Shown here in pieces: positions 51,259-54,875 of a DNA stretch of 54,875 bases. The stretch spans positions 1 through 54,875 of the forward strand of contig JAHHHV010000014.1 in the NCBI GenBank assembly GCA_019359155.1. Reading direction: 5' to 3'. Under the pieces are notes generated by a model. The model did no database searches and was not told the origin of the DNA. It saw only the letters and a list, made by a program, of their open reading frames with translations. The DNA comes from Pegethrix bostrychoides GSE-TBD4-15B (lineage in GTDB: Bacteria; Cyanobacteriota; Cyanobacteriia; Elainellales; Elainellaceae). Numbering within the stretch: the first letter of the stretch is position 1; the number at the start of each line of letters is the position of its first letter. The position numbers and the translations under genes were made by a program.

Positions 51259-52530
51259 ATGACTGCAACGAATGTGCCTGCCGCAGCAGAGATTATTACA
51301 GTTGGGACAGAGTTGCTGCTGGGCGAAATCCTCAATAGCAACGCCCAGTTTTTGGCGCAGGAGCTAGCCAAGCTGGGCGTGCCGCACTATTACCAGACGG
51401 TTGTGGGTGACAACGTGATGCGCTTGCAAAAGGCGGTGGCGATCGGCTGCGAGCGCGCCCGGATCTTGATCTTCACGGGCGGGCTAGGGCCGACTCCAGA
51501 CGACCTGACGACCGAAACGCTGGCCGACTTTTTCCAAACGCCGCTGATTGAACGAGCCGATGTTCTAGAAGAGATCACCCAAAAGTTTGCCCGACGCGGC
51601 AGAGCTATGTCGCCCAGCAACCGCAAGCAGGCGCTGCTGCCTGAAGGTGCAGAAGTGCTGCCCAACCCAACCGGCAGCGCTCCTGGCATGATCTGGCAGC
51701 CTCGTCCTGGGCTGATTCTGCTCACTTTTCCAGGCGTGCCCAGCGAAATGCAGGTGATGTGGCGGCAAACGGCAGTACCATTTTTGATTAGCCAGGGCTG
51801 GGGGCAAGAAGTGATCTACAGCCGCGTTTTGCGGTTTTGGGGCATTGGCGAATCAACGCTGGCTGAGAAGGTGGCTGAGCAGATCAGGTTGCAAAATCCG
51901 ACGGTGGCTCCTTATGCGGGTAAGGGCGAGGTGCGGCTGCGGATCTCCAGCAAGGCCAGAACTGAGGCAGAGGCGATGCAGGTGATCGATCCGGTGGTGC
52001 AGCAGATTCAGCAGATTGCTGGAGCAGATTTCTACGGCATCGACCAAGAGACGTTGGCCTCGGCGGTTGGGCATCTGCTCCAGCGGCAAGGCCAGACTGT
52101 GGCAGTGGCTGAATCCTGCACGGGCGGTGGATTGGGACAGTTCCTAACCGAGACTCCCGGCAGCTCAGCTTACTTCCGGGGCGGCATCATCTCCTATGAC
52201 AACCAGATCAAGATTGAGCTGCTGGGCGTGGAAGCGGCTGTTTTGGCTGAACAGGGAGCTGTGAGCGCTGCGGTGGCTGAGCAGATGGCGGTGGGCGCAC
52301 GCGATCGACTCAAGGCGAGCTGGGGACTGAGCATTACTGGGGTGGCTGGCCCAGATGGCGGCAGCGACGAAAAGCCAGTCGGTCTAGTCTATCTTGGCAT
52401 TGCCGCTCCCACTGGCTCAGTCGTTAGCTTTCGCTACCTGTTTGGTAGCTCTCGCAGCCGCGAGATGATTCGCTGGATGAGTCTCTGCACGGTGCTGGAT
52501 CTGCTGCGTCGCCAGCTAATTTCAGGCTAA
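51259..52530 (+). CDS. cinA: CinA-family protein (competence/damage-inducible, NMN amidohydrolase)
   Basis: The 423-residue protein has the N-terminal molybdopterin-binding-like (COG1058) domain: AEIITVGTELLLGEILNSNAQFLAQEL, ILIFTGGLGPTPDDLTTE, LTFPGVPSEM. The C-terminal CinA/PncC amidohydrolase domain has TVAVAESCTGGGLGQFLTETPGSSAYFRGGIISYDNQIK and ITGVAGPDGGSDEKPVGLVYLGI. The latter removes the amide of nicotinamide mononucleotide in NAD recycling; the N-terminal domain is an ADP-ribose pyrophosphatase in characterised members. Length is normal. It begins 69 bases after the WecA-like gene. Confidence 0.96.
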   Translation: MTATNVPAAAEIITVGTELLLGEILNSNAQFLAQELAKLGVPHYYQTVVGDNVMRLQKAVAIGCERARILIFTGGLGPTPDDLTTETLADFFQTPLIERADVLEEITQKFARRGRAMSPSNRKQALLPEGAEVLPNPTGSAPGMIWQPRPGLILLTFPGVPSEMQVMWRQTAVPFLISQGWGQEVIYSRVLRFWGIGESTLAEKVAEQIRLQNPTVAPYAGKGEVRLRISSKARTEAEAMQVIDPVVQQIQQIAGADFYGIDQETLASAVGHLLQRQGQTVAVAESCTGGGLGQFLTETPGSSAYFRGGIISYDNQIKIELLGVEAAVLAEQGAVSAAVAEQMAVGARDRLKASWGLSITGVAGPDGGSDEKPVGLVYLGIAAPTGSVVSFRYLFGSSRSREMIRWMSLCTVLDLLRRQLISG

Positions 52531-52906
52531 TTTCAGGTGGGTAACGTTATGCATGATCTTGAGCATTGGCAGCCTGTAGTGCTTTTAACATCGTATCTGC
52601 TGCCTCAATCGCATCAGAGGAATTACATGCGTTTGTTGCAATTAGAATTGTAGCCGTTGCACTGGGACTGTCTTGACTCGCAGCAGGATTGTCAGCGATT
52701 GCAGTCTGATTGCAGCGGCTACAGCGGGATTGTGAGGGTTGCAAATTGCTTTGTGGGTGATGGCGATGGCATTGTGGGGGGTGACAGTGCCTTTGGAGAG
52801 TGTGACATTCTTGAAGCTCTATCTCTATGAAGCTCTATCTGTGCATCACAGACAAACGACTTTGCAGGTGGCATAGTAGAGTTGCGTCGTCGTGGAACCT
52901 GGGATC
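52531..52906. other. Intergenic region upstream of the NACHT gene
   Basis: No convincing gene is present. A 65-codon minus-strand frame at 52547-52744 is Asn/Ala/Ser-rich without motifs and is not called. The word GGATTGT-AGG/CAG and GCGGGATTGTGAGGG recur, giving a weak repetitive look. The region should hold the NACHT promoter. Confidence 0.4.
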
Positions 52907-54790
52907 ATGGTTGATTGGTTAGCGATTTGGGGAGTGGCGCAGGCTGCTGGATTTGTGTTTAAGCCAATTTTGGAAGATCTGGCGAAGGACTCTGCCAAAG
53001 ATTATGCCAAAGATTTTTTCAAGGATTGCCTCAAGAAGGTGATTCGTCTGCCTGAAAAAGATGCTCAGAAAGAGGCTTATGGCAAAGCGCTAAAGGAATT
53101 TCTGCAATTTGTGCAGCAAGAGCTAGAAGATGCTGATTATCAAGACGTGCAGATTAAACAGTATCTTCAGCCCCTGCAAAAATTTGTGGAGCAAGAAGAA
53201 GTTGCGGCTGCATTGGGGCAGGCATTTGAGGAGAACTGTCGAGAATTAGATATTCCGACGTTAATCAAAACTTGGCAAAGCTTAGAGTTACCATTTTTGC
53301 CGGATGAATTTAATTGGCAACGGGTGAGTAAACGCTATCTCAAGAAAGTCAAGGCAATTGTTCACGAATCTGACAAGTTGCGCCCAATTTTTGAGGTACA
53401 GGCTCAAGCTGCAATGGCGGAAGGTGTACAAGAGCTGGTGGGCGTTGCGCCAGAGTTTGATCTGGGTCGCTATGCAGAAGGATTGCAAGAGCAGTATGGC
53501 AATCTGAAGCTGGAATCAGTGCATGTGGATGGGGTGTATTACAGCAGCCTGAAGCTTTGGAAACTATTTATTCCGCAAAATTTGCGCGAGTGCCAGGAGT
53601 TTTTGCCGCAGGTCTATGAGATTCCAAAAGAGCATGGGCGGCGATTGCGAGCAGAGGGGCAATTGGATGAGGTGGAAATTGCAGAGACGGAGCTAGAGGG
53701 GCATCGTAAACTTTACGTGGAGCAACCCATTCGATCGGTTTTGGATGTGGTAGGTAAACCGATGACGTTGGGGGATATACATCGGGTTGCTGCTGGTGTA
53801 GGTGGGCGGGAACAGTCCGTTCAATATGCTGTGATTCTGGGCGATCCAGGTTCGGGTAAATCGACGCTGTTGCAATATCTGGCGTTGGTTTGGGCAAAGC
53901 AGCCATTGAGTGATCTGCCGCTGTACCCTATTCCTTTGTTGATTGAGTTGCGTACCTATGCTCGGGATAAGCAAGCAGGTAAGTGTAAGGATGTTCTCTC
54001 GTTTATCCATTCTGGAAATATCACCTGTCGATTGAATCAGCAGCAACTTCACGATCAGCTGAAAGCAGGTCAGGCGATTGCTTTATTTGATGGCATTGAT
54101 GAAGTGTTTGATCCGGCATTGCGAGATGAGGTGGTGACTGATATTCACCGTTTCACGAACGATTATCCCGGCTTGCAGGTGCTTGTGACTTCTCGCTGGT
54201 TGGGCTATAAGGCGCAACGGTTGCGGGATGCGGGGTTCCATCACTTCATGCTGCAAGATCTAGATGAATCGCAAATTGAGACGTTCATTCAGCAATGGCA
54301 TGACCAAACTGCTCTGGAAGGGGCGGATAAGCTGCGGAAGCGGGAGCGATTGCAAAAGGCAGTTCGGGAGTCTAAAGCGATTCGAGAACTGGCTGGTAAT
54401 CCACTGCTACTGACCATGATGGCGATTCTCAACCGCAATCAAGAACTGCCCAGAGATCGGCCAGAACTATACCATCAGGCATCGCGGGTGTTGCTGCATC
54501 AATGGGATGTGGAGGCGAAGTTGCTGGAAGACCCGAAGCTAAAAGACTTGCGGATTACGGTGGATGTTAAAGACAAGCAGGCGATGCTGCGACAGGTTGC
54601 CTATCACATGCAGGCGAGTGAAAAGGGCTTGGCTGGCAATTTGATCAGCGGGACTGATCTGGAAAATATTTTGACGGAATATCTCAGGTCGATTGTGGAA
54701 AAGGGCGAACCCAGAATGGTGGCTCGCATTATGATCGACCAGCTTCGCAGCCAGGGCTATTTCATTCCAATTGTGAAACTGATATGGTAG
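52907..54790 (+). pseudogene. NACHT-family NTPase, C-terminally truncated
   Basis: From ATG 52907 the frame has 627 codons. The helical N-terminal region (VDWLAIWGVAQAAGFVFKPILEDLAKD... about 1-300) resembles the N-terminal modules of cyanobacterial NACHT proteins. The NACHT domain has Walker A ILGDPGSGKSTLLQYL (about 309-324), Walker B LFDGIDEVFDP, sensor LVTSRWLGY, and the downstream helical part ending MARIMIDQLRSQGYFIPI. In intact relatives the chain continues through a winged-helix part (...FVHRTFLEYF) and usually a sensor region. Here it stops at TAG 54790, immediately before a transposase-like start. STAND NTPases of this type act as defence or death-signalling switches. Disruption by an insertion is inferred. 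Confidence 0.8.
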
Positions 54791-54875
54791 TTAGGCCATC
54801 TCTCAAACCCTGACCTCGATGCCTCAACTTGCTATCGTCGAAGCCTTTGCCGACCTCTGTGATACTCGTCGCACA
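54775..54875 (+). mobile_element. Left end of a probable insertion sequence
   Basis: The junction lies somewhere between about 54765 and 54800, where the NACHT frame loses its family character and a transposase-like frame starts 28 bases after its stop. The terminal inverted repeat cannot be defined because the right end is outside the window. Confidence 0.5.
54819..54875 (+). CDS. N-terminal fragment of an ISAs1-family-like transposase (runs off window)
   Basis: Nineteen codons are visible: MPQLAIVEAFADLCDTRRT. The pattern FADLxDxRR resembles the N-terminus of the DDE_Tnp_1-associated domain of ISAs1/H-repeat transposases (FADLPDPRR). This is short evidence, and the assignment depends on the sequence to the right. 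Its position at the broken end of the NACHT gene supports a mobile element. Confidence 0.55.
   Translation, partial: MPQLAIVEAFADLCDTRRT

Noticed and set aside
52547..52744. 65-codon minus-strand frame
   Set aside because: Asn/Ala/Ser/Asp-rich translation of a weakly repetitive region, without start signals or motifs.

Overview
The window comes from a cyanobacterium. It carries a phycobilisome core subunit (apcF), photosystem I psaK, photosystem II psbO with a lipobox, a CBS-CP12 protein, a CmpR-like LysR regulator, a group 3 sigma factor (sigF type) and glnA behind a textbook NtcA promoter. Base composition is moderately GC-rich. I cannot name a genus from the sequence alone.

Layout. (1) 109-6413, minus strand: a compact RiPP-type operon. 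It holds a 64-residue precursor with a double-glycine leader and an extraordinarily arginine-rich, cysteine-free core, one 826-residue protein fusing an APH-like kinase to a HopA1-type domain, a peptidase-containing ABC exporter (PCAT) and an HlyD adaptor. This is the best candidate for an undescribed system. It resembles split class V lanthipeptide kinase/lyase pairs, but the core has no Cys from which lanthionine could form. (2) 7354-15914: gcvP, a double glycosyltransferase, apcF, glnA, then a glutamine riboswitch in front of a DUF4278 gene, so nitrogen control genes sit together. (3) 16187-20958: an accessory conflict-type island with a RelE/ParE-like toxin-antitoxin pair, an LRR-Roco GTPase, a DUF6883-like protein, a DUF4926-like fusion that shares a short GDN..GD motif with the Roco tail, and a Uma2 nuclease-fold protein. 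(4) 21006-25590: a complete sugar PTS (PtsG-like IICB with a second, Cys-less IIB, plus an IIA-HPr-EI fusion), unusual for a cyanobacterium. (5) 25949-52530: mostly core genes, including psaK, trpF, rsmH, accC, CBS-CP12, proA, a DICT/GAF histidine kinase, ndk, terC, clpP, psbO, sigF, aroC, a wecA-type gene and cinA. (6) 52907 to the end: a NACHT NTPase that ends abruptly where a transposase-like reading frame begins, probably an insertion-sequence disruption.

A recurring feature is short tandem repeats of 10-17 bp at gene ends and starts, several of which contain the stop or start codon. No CRISPR array, rRNA or convincing tRNA was seen. All family names come from recognising motifs by eye and from memory. 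No database search was run.
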